DNA of 64,000 bases from assembly GCF_016861975.1 (NCBI RefSeq), contig NZ_BOMB01000008.1, forward strand, positions 124,001-188,000, read 5' to 3'. The notes below the pieces were generated by a model. The model ran no database searches and was not told the origin of the DNA. It saw only the letters and a list, made by a program, of their open reading frames with translations. Origin of the DNA: Actinocatenispora rupis (lineage in GTDB: Bacteria > Actinomycetota > Actinomycetes > Mycobacteriales > Micromonosporaceae). A program made the position numbers and the translations under genes. This document shows, piece after piece, positions 8,522 to 18,865 of the stretch. The stretch's first letter is position 1. The number at the start of each line of letters is the position of its first letter.

Positions 8522-9265
8522 ATGTCCGGAACCCGTGCCGCACCGAGGATCGCCGCGATCGTGCTCGCCGTACTCGCGGCGGTCGTCGCGACCAGTCCGC
8601 CAGCCGCCGCAGCAGCCGCGGATCCGCACTACAACTGGCACTCCGGTGCCGCCGATCTGTGGAACGTCGACCAGACGGTGCGCATCACCGCGACCGCGAC
8701 CGACCGGTTCTACGCCCACCAGATCGCGCAGTCCGGCACCGGCGCCGCGCTGTACATCGGGCTGCAGGACAACCAGAACGCGCCGCAGCACCGCCTGGTG
8801 TTCTCGGTGTGGAACGCGACCGGTGCGACCGGGCCCGGCGCGTCGAGCTGCCACATGTTCGGGAACGAGGGCGTGGGATGAACGTGCGTCCGCGAGTTTG
8901 CGTGGCGGGTGGGTGTGACATACACGCTGCGGGTGTGGCAGACGGCGAAACAGGCCGACGGCACCGTCACCTGGCTCGGCGAGCTGTACGACCCGGACAC
9001 GGCGAGCTGGGTGGAGGCGGGCGAGATCACCAGCGCGGCCGGCGCCGACGGCCTCGGGTACTCGTCGAACTGGATCGAGAGCTTCGCCCGGCCGACCGGT
9101 TCGTGCGACACCGAACCCGCCGCCGCCGCGGTCGTCGGGTACCCGATCGGAAACGCGGGCGCGGCACCGGGGACACCGAACTACGGCGCGGACGGCACCT
9201 GCGGCACGCACCACAGCAGCGAGGTGCTCGATCCCACCGCGAGAACCGTGACGCTGACCCAGTGA
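8522..9265 (+). pseudogene. secreted DUF3472-type protein interrupted by an in-frame TGA at 8879-8881
   Basis: The ATG at 8522 is followed by a Sec signal (IVLAVLAAVVATSPPAAAAA). The mature region (PHYNWHSGAADLWNV..., VFSVWNATG..., CHMFGNEGVG) resembles DUF3472, a beta-sandwich domain found beside carbohydrate-active domains. The frame stops at codon 120, a TGA, but continues in the same frame with clear homology (TCVREFAWRVGVTYTLRVWQ) to 9265. A single TGG-to-TGA change would explain this. No selenocysteine context is evident. The repaired protein is about 247 residues. It lies 11 bp before the PL8 lyase gene, presumably the same transcript. Confidence 0.75.
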
Positions 9266-9276
9266 AGGAGACCGCG

Positions 9277-11722
9277 ATGACCGGCTTGAGCCGCAGACGG
9301 GCACTGTCGTGGGGAGCGGTCGCCGCGGGTGCGGTGGGGCTCGGATTCGGCCCCACGGCCGCGTTCGCCGCACCGCGGGCCGACGGCGCCGCGGATGCCG
9401 TGACGCCTGCCGACGACGCCGATCCGTACGAGACGTTGCGGTTGCGCTGGGCGGCGCTGCTGACGGGCGGCGACGCCGACGCGTCCGATCCCGACGTGGC
9501 CCGCGCACTGTCCACGGTGGACAGTGCCGCCGAGGACGTGTGGCGGACCATGGACACCGCGGCGGATGCGGCGACCCCGTGGCCGGACCTGCCGCTCACC
9601 GCGACCGACGGCGTCAACGCGAAGGCGTGCCTCAACCGGCTGCTGACCCTGGCGATCGCCTGGGCGACGCCCGGCGCCGCCCGCGCCGCCGATCCGGACG
9701 TGGCCAGGGCCGTCGTCACCGCGCTGGATCTGGTGTACCGCAAGCGGTACAACGAGAGCGCCCGCGAGGTCGGCAACTGGTGGAACTGGGAGATCGGCTG
9801 CCCGAAAACGCTTGCCCAAGGTGCTCGTGCTGCTGGCCGGTCAGGTACCGGCCGACCAGCTCGCCAACCACCTGCGGGTGATCGACCGGTTCGTACCGAA
9901 CGCCGACCGGCGCACCAACTACCCGACGCTCGCCGAGACCGGCGCGAACCGGATGGACAAGGCAGTCATCGTGGCGCTGCGCGGGATCGTCGGCCGGGAC
10001 GGCGATCGCATCGCCCTGGCCCGCGACGGCATCTCGGACGTCCGCGACAGCGGTCGCTACAGCATCTTCCAGTACGTCGCGAGTGGCGACGGTTTCTACC
10101 GGGACGGCTCGTTCATCCAGCACGACGCGGTCCCGTACGTCGGGTCGTACGGCACGGTGTTGCTGGACGACATCGCGCGGCTGTTCCTGCTGCTGGCCGG
10201 ATCCCCTTGGGCCATCACCGATCCCAGCCAGAACGTGCTGCTCGACGCGGTCGGCGCGAGCTTCGCGCCGTTCGTCACCGACGGCGCGATGATGGACTGC
10301 GTACGCGGCCGTGCCGTGTCCCGGGAGTACAGCAGCGATCACGTGACCGGGCACGGGGTGATCGCCAGCGTGCTGATGCTCGCCGCCGGCGCGCCCGCAC
10401 CGTACGCGGACCGGTTCAGGGCGCTGGCCAAGGGATGGATCGAGCGGGACACGGCGCTGCCCTATCTGGCGTCGGCGAGCGTGCCGCAGATCGTCGCGGC
10501 GAAGGTGGTGCTGGCCGACACGACCGTACCCGCCGAGCCGGAACCCTCGTACCACAAGCAGTTCCCGCACCAGGACCGGATCGTGCACCGCCGGCCGGAC
10601 TGGTCCTTCACCCTCGGCCTCTCCTCGTCCCGAATCTTCCGGTACGAGTGCGGCAACGGCGAGAACCTGCACGGCTGGTACACCGGCGACGGCATGACGT
10701 ACCTGTACACCGGGCGCGACCGGAACCAGTACGCGGACGGGTTCTGGCCGACGGTCGACCCGTACCGGTTGCCGGGCACGACGGTCGGCACCGAGCCGCG
10801 CAGCGACGCGGTCAGTACCGGGACCTCCGGGCCGATCGCGTTCGACCCGTGGGTCGGCGGCGCCGTGCTCGCCGACCGGTACGGTGCGGTCGGCGCGGCG
10901 TTCACCTCGTACGACCGGACCATCACCGCGCGCAAGTCGTGGTTCCTCACCGACGATGCGGTCATCGCGCTCGGCGCCGGGATCACCCGCACCGGCGACG
11001 ACCATCCCGTACTGACCGTCGTGGAGAACCGCAACCTGCACGCCGACGGTACGGCGGGACTGGTTGTCGACGGGCACGCGCAGCCGGTCGAGCCCGGCTG
11101 GCAGAAAGCGTTTCCTTCCGCTCGCTGGGCCCATCTCACCGGCGTCGGCGGGTACGTCTTCGGCGACGGCGCGGCGCTGCATGCCGAACGCGCCGAACGT
11201 ACCGGTCGCTGGTCGGACATCGACACGGGCGCCGACACCGGCGGCGGTGGCGAGGCGATCACCCGTCGGTACCTGACGCTCTGGTTCGACCACGGTGCCA
11301 CGCCGACCGATGCGACCTACCAGTACGTGTTGCTGCCGAACGCATCGCCGGACGCCACCGCGCGCTGGGCCGCCGACCCGCCCGTCCGCGTCCTGGCCAA
11401 CACCCCTGCGGTACAAGCGATCCAGGTGTCCCGGCCGTACCTGACCATGGCGACGTTCTTCGCCGCGGGCGAGGCCGGTCGGCTGTCCTGCGACGGTCCC
11501 GCCGCGGTACTCGTCCGCGTCGACGGCGACCGGATCACCGTCGCTGTCAGCGATCCAAGCCGTACCGCGGACACGATCCGGCTCACGCTGCCGTACCCGG
11601 TGCGCCGCGTCGCCACCGCCGACGACACGGTACGGCTGGAGTCGAGCCGGCCGCAGGCGGTGCTGTCGATCGCCGTCGGCGGTTCCGTCGGCGCCACTCA
11701 CACCGCCACCCTGCTCCGCTGA
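9277..11722 (+). pseudogene. Tat-secreted polysaccharide lyase family 8 (hyaluronate/chondroitin/xanthan-type), frameshifted near 9804-9815
   Basis: The ATG at 9277 follows GAAGGAG and a Tat signal (SRRRALSWGAVAAGAVGLG). The helical toroid domain reads to NWWNWEIGCPKTL, a hallmark PL8 stretch, at about residue 178, where an extra base in CGAAAACGCTTG shifts the frame. The second frame continues from about 9812 to 11722. It carries the other PL8 catalytic landmarks: TGANRMDK (Asn), GSFIQHDAVPYVGSYG (His and Tyr) and MDCVRGRAVSRE (Arg). Repaired length is about 814 residues, normal for PL8. The enzyme cleaves acidic polysaccharides by beta-elimination; the exact substrate cannot be told. As sequenced, the catalytic domain would not be made. 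Confidence 0.87.
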
Positions 11723-12253
11723 CCCGCCCGACCAGACCGACAGACGCGGGGCCGCATCGACCGTGGCACAACCGATCGCGATGCGGCTCGCGTCCACAAC
11801 CAGGTCGCCGACCGCGGCAGCAGTCCGACGTCGGCGGCGCGGGCGCACCCTGGTCGCCTCCGGCCACCGGTCGCGGCGCCGACGACTCCCGACCGACGAC
11901 TCCCGACCGACGACTCCCGACCGACGACCCCCGTCCGCCGACTCCCGCCCGACGACCCCCGTCCGCCGACTCCCGCCCGACAACCTCCGTCCGACCGCAC
12001 CAACCTGCCGTCCGTCGGGTCGGCGGCATCTCCTGCGCTTGCCCTGCCAGGCGTAGAGCTCATCTGGCAGCCACCACCGCCCGGCCATCGGGAGGCTCCG
12101 TCTACTCGGCGGCGCCACGGCCGTCGGGCGACCTGACGTCACGCCACTTTCGACCGCACCGCACCGCACAGCAGCGCCGTGACAGCCGGAACGGCACCGG
12201 GCTGGTGCCGTCGATACGTACCACGACCTTGTCCATCCACTGTGGAGGTTCAC
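11723..12253. other. 531-bp intergenic region between the PL8 and M60 genes
   Basis: No gene is supported here. Antisense reading frames exist but encode repetitive Gly/Arg/Ser strings that simply mirror the 14-bp tandem array at 11881-11992. The rest is C-rich and non-repetitive. A TCCACTGTGGA palindrome lies at 12236-12246, directly overlapping the Shine-Dalgarno region of the M60 gene. Confidence 0.6.
11881..11992. repeat. tandem array of eight 14-bp units
   Basis: Eight consecutive units fill 112 bases. The first three are identical (GACGACTCCCGACC). The next five alternate between GACGACCCCCGTCC and GCCGACTCCCGCCC types, then GACAACCTCCGTCC. The alternation means a 28-bp higher-order unit arose after the 14-bp one. 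There are no spacers, so it is not a CRISPR array. 14 is not a multiple of three and no gene covers the array. Confidence 0.9.
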
Positions 12254-13579
12254 ATGACACCGTCCAGACGGGCATTCCTCGGTACGGCCACCGTCGCCGC
12301 CGCCGTCGCCGTGACCGGATCCGGTACGCGCCGGGCAGCGGCGGCGCCCGGTCCGGTCGACGACCGTACGGTGACGCTCACGGCGAAGCCGGATGCGGAG
12401 TCGGAACGGCTGCGGCTGGCGCAGGCGCTGCGGGCCACCGATGTCGAGTCGACGGGCTGGTACCTGCCGCCGAACACGCCGGTGACGGTGCGCGTGCCGC
12501 ACGGGCCGGTGGTACCGACCGTCCACATCGGAGCGCCGGACGCCGACGACGCCGCGAAGACACCGCGGCAGTACGCGCTTGCCGTGGGGGACACCACGGT
12601 GCGCGATCCGTACGGCGGGATGATCTATCTCAGCGCGGTCGGCGACGGCGAGCCGGTGGCCGCGCGGATCGGTGCAGGCGCGGTCCGGGCGCCGTACTTC
12701 CGGCTCGGTGCAACGGATCCGGCGGAGTTCCGGGCGGCACTGTCCACCGTGGACACCCCGTACGCGGAGCTGACGGCGGACCACGTCATCCTCACGGTGA
12801 AGCGCGAGTCGGCGCTGGCGTACGCGGGGGAGGACCAGGCGGCGCTGCTGGCGCTGTTCGCGCGAATCGTGCGGATCGAGGACGAGGCGAGCGGGCTGGA
12901 CGGCCGCAACCCGCGCGACCGGCGCAACGCGCACCCGTACCACTTCGTGAACATCACGGCGACGAAGCCGGGCGTCGGCGCGTACACCTCGCACGGCTAC
13001 ATGGCGTTCCCGAACGCGTACCTGAACCGGCTGCTCGCGGTGGCCGGGCTGCACGACAACGGCTGGGGCATGTGGCACGAGCTGGGCCACGAGCACCAGC
13101 AGTTCGCGTACAAGCCGGCGGTGCTCACCGAGGTCACCGTCAACCTGTACGCGCTGGCGGTGAACCGCGCGCTCGGCACCACGCCGCGGCTGACGGTGCC
13201 GGACGCGACGACCGGGCGCACGCCGTACGAAAGCGCTCTCACCAAGCTTTCGCAGTCCACTGTGGACTACGACACGACGTTCGACGGGTACGAGAAGCTC
13301 GTGATGCTCAACCAGCTGACGCTGGCGTACGGCGAGGGGTTCTGGCCGCGGCTGCACCGGCTGATCCGGCAGGAGAACCCGCCGACGCAGTGGGACGCGC
13401 CGGGTGCGGACGGGATCCGGTGGGGCTACCTCGCGGCGTACACCAGCCGGATCGCGCGGCACGACCTGACCGGCTTCTACGACCGCTGGGGCGTACGGCT
13501 GACCGACGACGCGCGCGCCACCGTCGCCGGCCTCGCCCTGCCCGCCCCGCCGGTGGACCCGAGCACGCTGCACGAGTGA
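12254..13579 (+). CDS. secreted M60-family (enhancin/mucinase-like) metallopeptidase
   Basis: 441 residues from the ATG at 12254, with GGAGG 5-6 bases upstream. It opens with a Tat signal ([19 protein letters not shown]). The M60 zinc signature HELGHEHQQ is present at about residue 275, followed at the right distance by the conserved [12 protein letters not shown] segment that supplies the further Glu. The preceding GMWHE and the acidic loop fit gluzincins of this family. Characterised M60 enzymes cut O-glycosylated mucin-like proteins. With a fucosidase and a PL8 lyase nearby, this suggests attack on animal- or plant-derived glycoconjugates. No carbohydrate-binding domain is attached. Intact, unlike several of its neighbours. 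Confidence 0.85.
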   Translation: MTPSRRAFLGTATVAAAVAVTGSGTRRAAAAPGPVDDRTVTLTAKPDAESERLRLAQALRATDVESTGWYLPPNTPVTVRVPHGPVVPTVHIGAPDADDAAKTPRQYALAVGDTTVRDPYGGMIYLSAVGDGEPVAARIGAGAVRAPYFRLGATDPAEFRAALSTVDTPYAELTADHVILTVKRESALAYAGEDQAALLALFARIVRIEDEASGLDGRNPRDRRNAHPYHFVNITATKPGVGAYTSHGYMAFPNAYLNRLLAVAGLHDNGWGMWHELGHEHQQFAYKPAVLTEVTVNLYALAVNRALGTTPRLTVPDATTGRTPYESALTKLSQSTVDYDTTFDGYEKLVMLNQLTLAYGEGFWPRLHRLIRQENPPTQWDAPGADGIRWGYLAAYTSRIARHDLTGFYDRWGVRLTDDARATVAGLALPAPPVDPSTLHE

Positions 13580-13718
13580 CCCCACGACGCCCGGGTACGC
13601 GCCGTTCGTACCGGGTGCGTACCCGGGCCGTCACGCAGTGATCGTCATCGTTCCCTCTCCCAGGCGATTCCCAGGGTTGGCTCAGGCCCGGCGCAGCCTA
13701 ACGGGACAATCTGGGGCC

Positions 13719-15734
13719 ATGAGTGAAGAGGACCGCGACACCAGCCGTGCCGACGAGCCGGCCGCGGCGGAGTCGACCAAGCCCGCGCAGCCGGACGCCG
13801 GCGCGGCCCCCGCGGCCCCGGCAACGCCCCGGCCCGCGGCCGCGAACACGCCCGCCGCGCCGTCGGAGGCCCCGTCCCCGGCGGACGCCGGCCCGGCGCG
13901 CCCCGACGAGCCGACCGAGACCCTGCCCGCCGCGGCGACGACCGGGCCGACCAGCGCCACGCCGGCCACGCCGACGGCTGCCGACACGCCCGCAACGCCG
14001 GCCGCTGCCACGCCGGCCGCCGACGGCACGCCCGCCGTACCCGCAGCCGACACCACGCCCGCCGCGGCGGACGCGACGCCGAGCGGCGACGAGTCCACCG
14101 AGATCCTGCCCTCGGCGTACGCGACGGACGACCTGGGCGCGCAGCCCACGGCGGCCGCTCCCCACCAGCCGGCGCCCGGCGCGGGATGGCCGCAGCCCGG
14201 ACAGCCCGGCGGTGAGCCGCAGCCCGGCGTACCGGCGCAGCCCAGTGGCGAGGCGCAGCCCGGCGTGCCGGGGCAGCCCGGTGGCGAGGCGCAGTGGCCG
14301 CAGCCGGCCGGCGACCAGCCCGGGTGGGGCGCGCAGTCCGACCCGACCGGCTCCTACCCGCAGCCCGGCACCGAGGCCGCGTTCGCCCAGCCCGGCCAGC
14401 CCGGCCGGGCCGGTCAGCCGGGGCAGCCCGGTGGCGAGGCCGCGTTCGGTCACCCCGGACAGCCGGGACCGACCGGGGAGTACCCGACGCAGCAGGTGCC
14501 GCCGATGGGTCCGGGCGGGTGGCAGCAGCCGGGACCGTACGGGCAGCAGCCGCCGAAGCGTCCGGCGCGGCGCTGGCTGGCGGCGGGCGCCGCGGCGCTC
14601 GTACTCGTGCTGGGTGGGGGTGTGGTCGGTGGGGTGACCGTGCACGCGCTCGGCGGCAACGGGGTGACCGAGAGCCCGGTCGTGTCGAGCCCGGTGTCGA
14701 GCAAGGGCGGCTCGCTGGCCGACATGGTCGCGCAGGTACAGCCGAGTGTCGTGTCGTTGAAGGTGCAGCCGGACGGCAGCCAGTCCGGTGACGAGGGTTC
14801 GGGTGTCGTGATCCGTTCCGACGGCATGATCCTGACGAACAACCACGTGGTGTCGTCGGTGGCCGACGGCGGCGGCACGATCACCGTGACGTTCTCGGAC
14901 GGCAAGCAGGCGTCCGCGAAGGTCGTCGGTACCGACCCGGCCGGTGACCTGGCGGTGGTGCAGGCGCAGCGGCAGTCCGGGCTGAAGCCGGCGACGCTGG
15001 GCGACAGTTCGAAGATGCGGGTCGGGGACGGTGTGGTCGCGATCGGCAGCCCGCTCGGCCTGGAGGGTTCGGTCACCGAGGGCATCGTCTCGGCGCTGAA
15101 CCGCAGCTACAGCGTGGCGGCCGAGGACCAGCAGCCGCAGCAGCAGAACCAGAACCCGTTCAACTTCGGCCAGCCGAAGAAGAACCAGCAGAACCAGCAG
15201 AACCAGGGCGGCGGCAGCACCGTCACCATCCCGAACGCGATCCAGACCGACGCCGCGATCAACCCCGGCAACTCGGGCGGTCCGCTGCTGAACATGGCGG
15301 GCCAGGTCATCGGCATCAACTCGGCGATCCGCGGCTCGGACAGCAGCAGCGGCCAGGCCGGCAACATCGGCATCGGCTTCGCCATCCCGATCAACACCGC
15401 GCACGCGACGGCCAACCAGCTGATCCAGGGCAAGAAGGTGCAGCACGCGCTGTTCGGCGTGAAGGTCGGCGACGCGGTGAGCGACGGCCAGGGTGCCAGC
15501 GGTACGCCGCAGGGAGCGCTCGTCGCCGACGTCACCAAGGGCGGCCCCGCCGCGAAGGCCGGCCTCAAGAAGGGCGACGTGATCACCTCGATCGACGGTA
15601 CGAAGGTGACCGACTCGGCGTCGCTGGTGTCGATCATCAGCGAGCACAAGCCGGGCGACAAGGTCAAGGTCACGTACACCCGGAACGGGTCGTCGAAGAC
15701 CACCACGGCGACGCTCACCAAGTCGCCGAACTGA
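13719..15734 (+). CDS. membrane-anchored HtrA/DegP-type serine protease with PDZ domain
   Basis: 671 residues from the ATG at 13719. The first ~280 residues are a low-complexity Ala/Pro then Gly/Gln/Pro (QPGGE-like) cytoplasmic region. One membrane helix follows ([20 protein letters not shown]), then a trypsin-like domain with the triad His (ILTNNHVVS), Asp (DPAGDLAVV) and Ser (NPGNSGGPL). A Gln/Asn-rich insertion (~residues 470-500) splits the protease domain. A single PDZ domain ([24 protein letters not shown]) ends the protein. It should act outside the membrane in envelope protein quality control. A perfect hairpin terminator follows, so it is probably monocistronic. Confidence 0.93.
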   Translation: MSEEDRDTSRADEPAAAESTKPAQPDAGAAPAAPATPRPAAANTPAAPSEAPSPADAGPARPDEPTETLPAAATTGPTSATPATPTAADTPATPAAATPAADGTPAVPAADTTPAAADATPSGDESTEILPSAYATDDLGAQPTAAAPHQPAPGAGWPQPGQPGGEPQPGVPAQPSGEAQPGVPGQPGGEAQWPQPAGDQPGWGAQSDPTGSYPQPGTEAAFAQPGQPGRAGQPGQPGGEAAFGHPGQPGPTGEYPTQQVPPMGPGGWQQPGPYGQQPPKRPARRWLAAGAAALVLVLGGGVVGGVTVHALGGNGVTESPVVSSPVSSKGGSLADMVAQVQPSVVSLKVQPDGSQSGDEGSGVVIRSDGMILTNNHVVSSVADGGGTITVTFSDGKQASAKVVGTDPAGDLAVVQAQRQSGLKPATLGDSSKMRVGDGVVAIGSPLGLEGSVTEGIVSALNRSYSVAAEDQQPQQQNQNPFNFGQPKKNQQNQQNQGGGSTVTIPNAIQTDAAINPGNSGGPLLNMAGQVIGINSAIRGSDSSSGQAGNIGIGFAIPINTAHATANQLIQGKKVQHALFGVKVGDAVSDGQGASGTPQGALVADVTKGGPAAKAGLKKGDVITSIDGTKVTDSASLVSIISEHKPGDKVKVTYTRNGSSKTTTATLTKSPN

Positions 15735-15749
15735 CCCACCCGCACCAGC

Positions 15750-15786
15750 ACGACGGCCCGCCGGTCCCGCACCGGCGGGCCGTCGT
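15750..15786 (+). terminator. perfect 16-bp hairpin after the HtrA gene
   Basis: ACGACGGCCCGCCGGT (15750-15765) pairs perfectly with 15771-15786 around a CCCGC loop. There is no T-run. It separates the protease gene from the polymerase gene. Confidence 0.8.
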
Positions 15787-15831
15787 CGTACCTGCGCCGG
15801 ACTGTCGGTGGGTGGGTGCAGGATCTGGGGT

Positions 15832-17526
15832 GTGTGGTGGGCGGTGCACCCCGACCGGGAGTCCGGCGGTGACCTGACCGAGCTGGATGCCGCGGGCGTA
15901 CCGGCCGGTCCGGTCGCCGTGCCCGACCTCGCCGCCGCCGTCGCCGACCGGGAGCCGGCCGGTGGCCGCTGGATCTGGCCCGACACCCCCGACTGTTACG
16001 GGCCGCTGCACCGGCGCGGCGTCCGGGTGGCGCGCTGCCACGACCTGGCGCTGACCGAGACCCTCCTCCTCGGGTACGACGGGCGGTGGGGTGAGCCGCG
16101 TTCGCTCGCCGCCGCCTGGGCCCGGCTGCACGACCTGCCGGTACCGGACGACGCGCCGGTCACCGTGGCCCCGCAGCCCGGCCGGCCGACGCAACCCGCG
16201 CTGTTCGAGCCGGTCGCCGACGAGCTGCCGGGCGCCGCGTCACCCCTGGACGCCGTCGTCGCCGTGTACGCGGACCAGCGGCGTCGCATCGCCGCGCTGC
16301 CCGCGCCGGAGCGGTTCCGGCTGCTGGTGGCGGCCGAGTCGGCCGGCGCGCTGGCGGCGACGGAGCTGGGCGCGGTCGGCCTGCCGTGGCGGGCCGACGT
16401 GCACGACCGGCTGTTGACCGAGCTGCTCGGGCCCCGTCCGGTCGGTGGCGGCCGGCCGCCGGTGCTCGCCGGGCTGGCCGCCGAGATCGAGGCGGGTTTC
16501 GGCTTCCGCGTCAACCCGGACTCGCCGGCCGACCTGGTCCGCGCGTTCCGCCGGGCCGGTGTCCCCGTCACCTCCACCCGGGCGTACGTGGTGCGGCAGG
16601 TGGACCATCCCGCGGTGCCGCCGCTGCTGCGGTACAAGGAGTTGGCGCGGCTGCACAGCGCGAACGGGTGGCAGTTCCTGGCCGACTGGGTGATCGGCGG
16701 CCGCTTCCGCGCGGAGTACGTGGCGGGTGCGGTCGTCTCCGGTCGCTGGGGTACCCGGGGCGGCGGGGCGCTGCAGATCCCGAAGGCGGTGCGCCGCGCG
16801 GTGGTCGCCGACCCGGGCTGGGCGCTGGTCGTGGCGGACGCCGGCCAGCTGGAGCCGCGGGTACTGGCCGCGGTGTCCGGTGACCGCGGCATGTCGGCGG
16901 CGGCGGGCATCCCCGCGGACGCCGCCGCGCCCGGCGCCGGCGACATGTACGGTGCGCTCGCCGCGGACGCGTTCGGCGGGGACCGGCAGAAGGCGAAGAT
17001 CGCGCTGCTCGCCGCGATGTACGGCGGGACCAGCGGGGACGGTGGCGCGCTGCTCGGCACGCTGCGCCGCCGGTTCCCGGACGCGGTGGAGTACGTGGAG
17101 TCGGCGGCGCGGGTCGGCGAGCAGGGCGGCCTGGTCCGTTCCGTACTGGGGCGCACGTGTCCGCCGGCATCGGCGGCCTGGTCGGGTACGGGTGAGCCCG
17201 GGGAGGCGGTGTCGACGTCGGCGGCGTCGGCGCGCGCCCGCGGCCGGTTCACCCGCAACTTCGTCATCCAGGCGACGGCGGCGGAGTGGGCGTTGCTGCT
17301 GCTGGCCGATCTGCGCGGCCGGCTGCACCGCCTGGGTGCGGGCGCGGAACTGGTGTTCTTCCAGCACGACGAGGTGGTGGTGCACTGCCGGCGGGAGTTG
17401 GCGGGCGAGGTGACGGCGGCGGTGTCGGCGTCGGCGGAGGAGGCGACGCGGCTGCTGTTCGGGTCGACGCCGGTACTGTTCCCGCTCGACATCGCCACCG
17501 TCGACTGTTATGCCGATGCGAAGTAA
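15832..17526 (+). CDS. PolA-like bifunctional 3'-5' exonuclease/DNA polymerase
   Basis: About 564 residues from the GTG at 15832; a GTG at 15808 is also in frame and the start is not certain. This is the short actinobacterial family-A polymerase homologue without the 5' nuclease domain. Motif A appears as VVADAGQLEPRVLAAVSGD, motif B as RQKAKIALLAAMYGG, and motif C as FFQHDEVVVHC, so the metal-binding Asp residues and finger Lys are retained. The N-terminal exonuclease-like half is divergent. The role is presumably accessory repair synthesis; the main PolI must be elsewhere. A hairpin terminator upstream separates it from the htrA-like gene. Confidence 0.85.
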   Translation: MWWAVHPDRESGGDLTELDAAGVPAGPVAVPDLAAAVADREPAGGRWIWPDTPDCYGPLHRRGVRVARCHDLALTETLLLGYDGRWGEPRSLAAAWARLHDLPVPDDAPVTVAPQPGRPTQPALFEPVADELPGAASPLDAVVAVYADQRRRIAALPAPERFRLLVAAESAGALAATELGAVGLPWRADVHDRLLTELLGPRPVGGGRPPVLAGLAAEIEAGFGFRVNPDSPADLVRAFRRAGVPVTSTRAYVVRQVDHPAVPPLLRYKELARLHSANGWQFLADWVIGGRFRAEYVAGAVVSGRWGTRGGGALQIPKAVRRAVVADPGWALVVADAGQLEPRVLAAVSGDRGMSAAAGIPADAAAPGAGDMYGALAADAFGGDRQKAKIALLAAMYGGTSGDGGALLGTLRRRFPDAVEYVESAARVGEQGGLVRSVLGRTCPPASAAWSGTGEPGEAVSTSAASARARGRFTRNFVIQATAAEWALLLLADLRGRLHRLGAGAELVFFQHDEVVVHCRRELAGEVTAAVSASAEEATRLLFGSTPVLFPLDIATVDCYADAK

Positions 17527-17584
17527 GCGCCACCTGATGGGATGAACAGCAGAAGATCACGGGATGAAGGTCTAACCTGGTCTG

Positions 17585-17613
17585 CCTCGCCCCCGATGCG
17601 AGAGGAAGCGAGG
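17585..17613 (+). other. leader segment with two alternative hairpins ahead of the mgtC-like gene
   Basis: CCTCGC (17585-17590) can pair with GCGAGG (17608-17613), or its CTCGC part with GCGAG (17598-17602). Two mutually exclusive stems end just before the start codon and involve the probable ribosome-binding GAGG. It could be a small regulatory leader, but it does not match a riboswitch class I can recognise. Confidence 0.25.
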
Positions 17614-17626
17614 ACCCTCTACCGGT

Positions 17627-18349
17627 ATGACCCATCTGTTGGCTTTCGGCGAACCCACCGGCCAGGGCTGGACGCAGGTCGGCGAGCTGGCACTGGCGCT
17701 GCTGCTCTGCAGCGCCATCGGCCTCGAACGCGAGCTCGCCCAGAAGAGCGCCGGCCTCCGTACGCACACCCTGGTCGGCGTCGGCGCCGCCCTCATCATG
17801 CTGATCTCCAAGTACGGGTTCACCACCGTGCTCGGTCCGCACGTCTCCCTCGACCCGTCCCGGGTCGCCGCGCAGATCGTGTCGGGCATCGGCTTCATCG
17901 GCGGCGGGCTCATCTTCGTCCGCCGCGACGCGGTCCGCGGCCTCACCACGGCGGCCGTGATCTGGATGTCCGCCGCGGTCGGCATGGCCTGCGGCGCCGG
18001 CCTGTGGCTGCTCGCGCTCGTGGTGACCGCCGGCCACTTCCTCGTCCTGTACGGGTACCCCGCGATCGGTCGTCGGCTGCCGCGGTCGAAGTGGGCGCCG
18101 TCCACGCTGACCATGACGTACCGCGGGGGGCAGGGGGTGTTGCGGACGGCCCTCGCCGCGTGCACCGACCGGGGGTTCGCGGTCAGCGAGATCTCCACCG
18201 ACCAGGTCGACCACGGCGACGACGGCCTGGTTCGCGTCGCCCTGACCCTCCAGGGTGTACGGATGCTCGCGGACCTCGCCGCCGCCCTCACCGAGATCGA
18301 CGGGGTGGTCGCGGTCCGCGCGGGTGACGTGAACGTCGAGTCCGACTAG
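17627..18349 (+). CDS. MgtC/SapB-family membrane protein with C-terminal ACT-like domain
   Basis: 240 residues. Four to five membrane helices with the family's conserved stretches: ALALLLCSAIGLERELAQKSAGLRTH, VGVGAALIMLISKYG, and IVSGIGFIGGGLIFVRRDAVRGLTTAAVIWMSAAVGM, ending VTAGHFLVL. A soluble ACT-like domain (about residues 160-235) follows. MgtC proteins help bacteria cope with low Mg2+ and modulate F-ATPase or phosphate uptake in species where they have been studied; they do not transport Mg2+ themselves. A short leader with competing hairpins precedes it. Convergent with the Lrp regulator, with only 15 bp between stops. Confidence 0.9.
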   Translation: MTHLLAFGEPTGQGWTQVGELALALLLCSAIGLERELAQKSAGLRTHTLVGVGAALIMLISKYGFTTVLGPHVSLDPSRVAAQIVSGIGFIGGGLIFVRRDAVRGLTTAAVIWMSAAVGMACGAGLWLLALVVTAGHFLVLYGYPAIGRRLPRSKWAPSTLTMTYRGGQGVLRTALAACTDRGFAVSEISTDQVDHGDDGLVRVALTLQGVRMLADLAAALTEIDGVVAVRAGDVNVESD

Positions 18350-18364
18350 GTGGCGCCGGCCGGG

Positions 18365-18865
18365 TCACCAGCCGTCGGCGGGGGTGACCCGGTCCGGCTC
18401 GTCCGGCGGCGGCTCGATCTCGTGCCGCTCGTACTGGGTGGACAGCACGATGTGGGAGCGGAGCTCGCCGTGCCGTTCGCCCATGCGTTCGAGGAAGCCT
18501 TCGAGGTGGGCCATGGACGTGACGCGCACCTTGAGCAGGGCGCACGAGTCGCTGCCGAGCTTGTGTACCTCGGTGATCTCCGGGTAGTCGGCGGCCCGAC
18601 CGGTCCGCAGCAGGCAGCGGCCGGACGCGCACCGCAGCATCAGGAACGCGCTGAGCGGCAGCCCGGCCCGCGCCGGGTCGACGCGCGCCTGGTAGCCGGT
18701 GATGACGCCGGTGTCGCGCAGCCGCCGCACCCGGTCGGCGACCGCCGGCGCCGACAGGTTCACCCGACCCGCGAGCTGCTTGTACGACAGGCGTCCGTCC
18801 TGTTGCAGCTCGTGCAGGATGCGCCAGTCGATCTCGTCGAGCGGTACGTCCGACCGGAAGGTCAT
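18365..18865 (-). CDS. Lrp/AsnC-family transcriptional regulator
   Basis: 166 residues starting at the ATG at 18865. The N-terminal helix-turn-helix reads LDEIDWRILHELQQDGRLSYKQLA followed by NLSAPAVADRVRRLRDTGVITGY, the classic AsnC pattern. The C-terminal RAM (effector) domain follows, with EITEVHKLGSDSCALLKVRV. These bind amino acids and control transport or metabolism. It is divergent from an MFS exporter (94 bp between starts), the most likely target. Confidence 0.92.
   Translation of the reverse strand: MTFRSDVPLDEIDWRILHELQQDGRLSYKQLAGRVNLSAPAVADRVRRLRDTGVITGYQARVDPARAGLPLSAFLMLRCASGRCLLRTGRAADYPEITEVHKLGSDSCALLKVRVTSMAHLEGFLERMGERHGELRSHIVLSTQYERHEIEPPPDEPDRVTPADGW

Noticed and set aside
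8879-8881. Selenocysteine codon in the DUF3472 protein
   Set aside because: No stem-loop of SECIS type is evident downstream, the residue is Trp-like by context, and the neighbouring genes also carry lesions.
11881-11992. Possible CRISPR array
   Set aside because: The units are 14 bases long and contiguous with no spacers, and no cas genes are nearby.
17527-17626. Magnesium riboswitch before the mgtC-like gene
   Set aside because: The leader is only ~100 bases and lacks the M-box helices and conserved loops. Only short alternative stems are seen.
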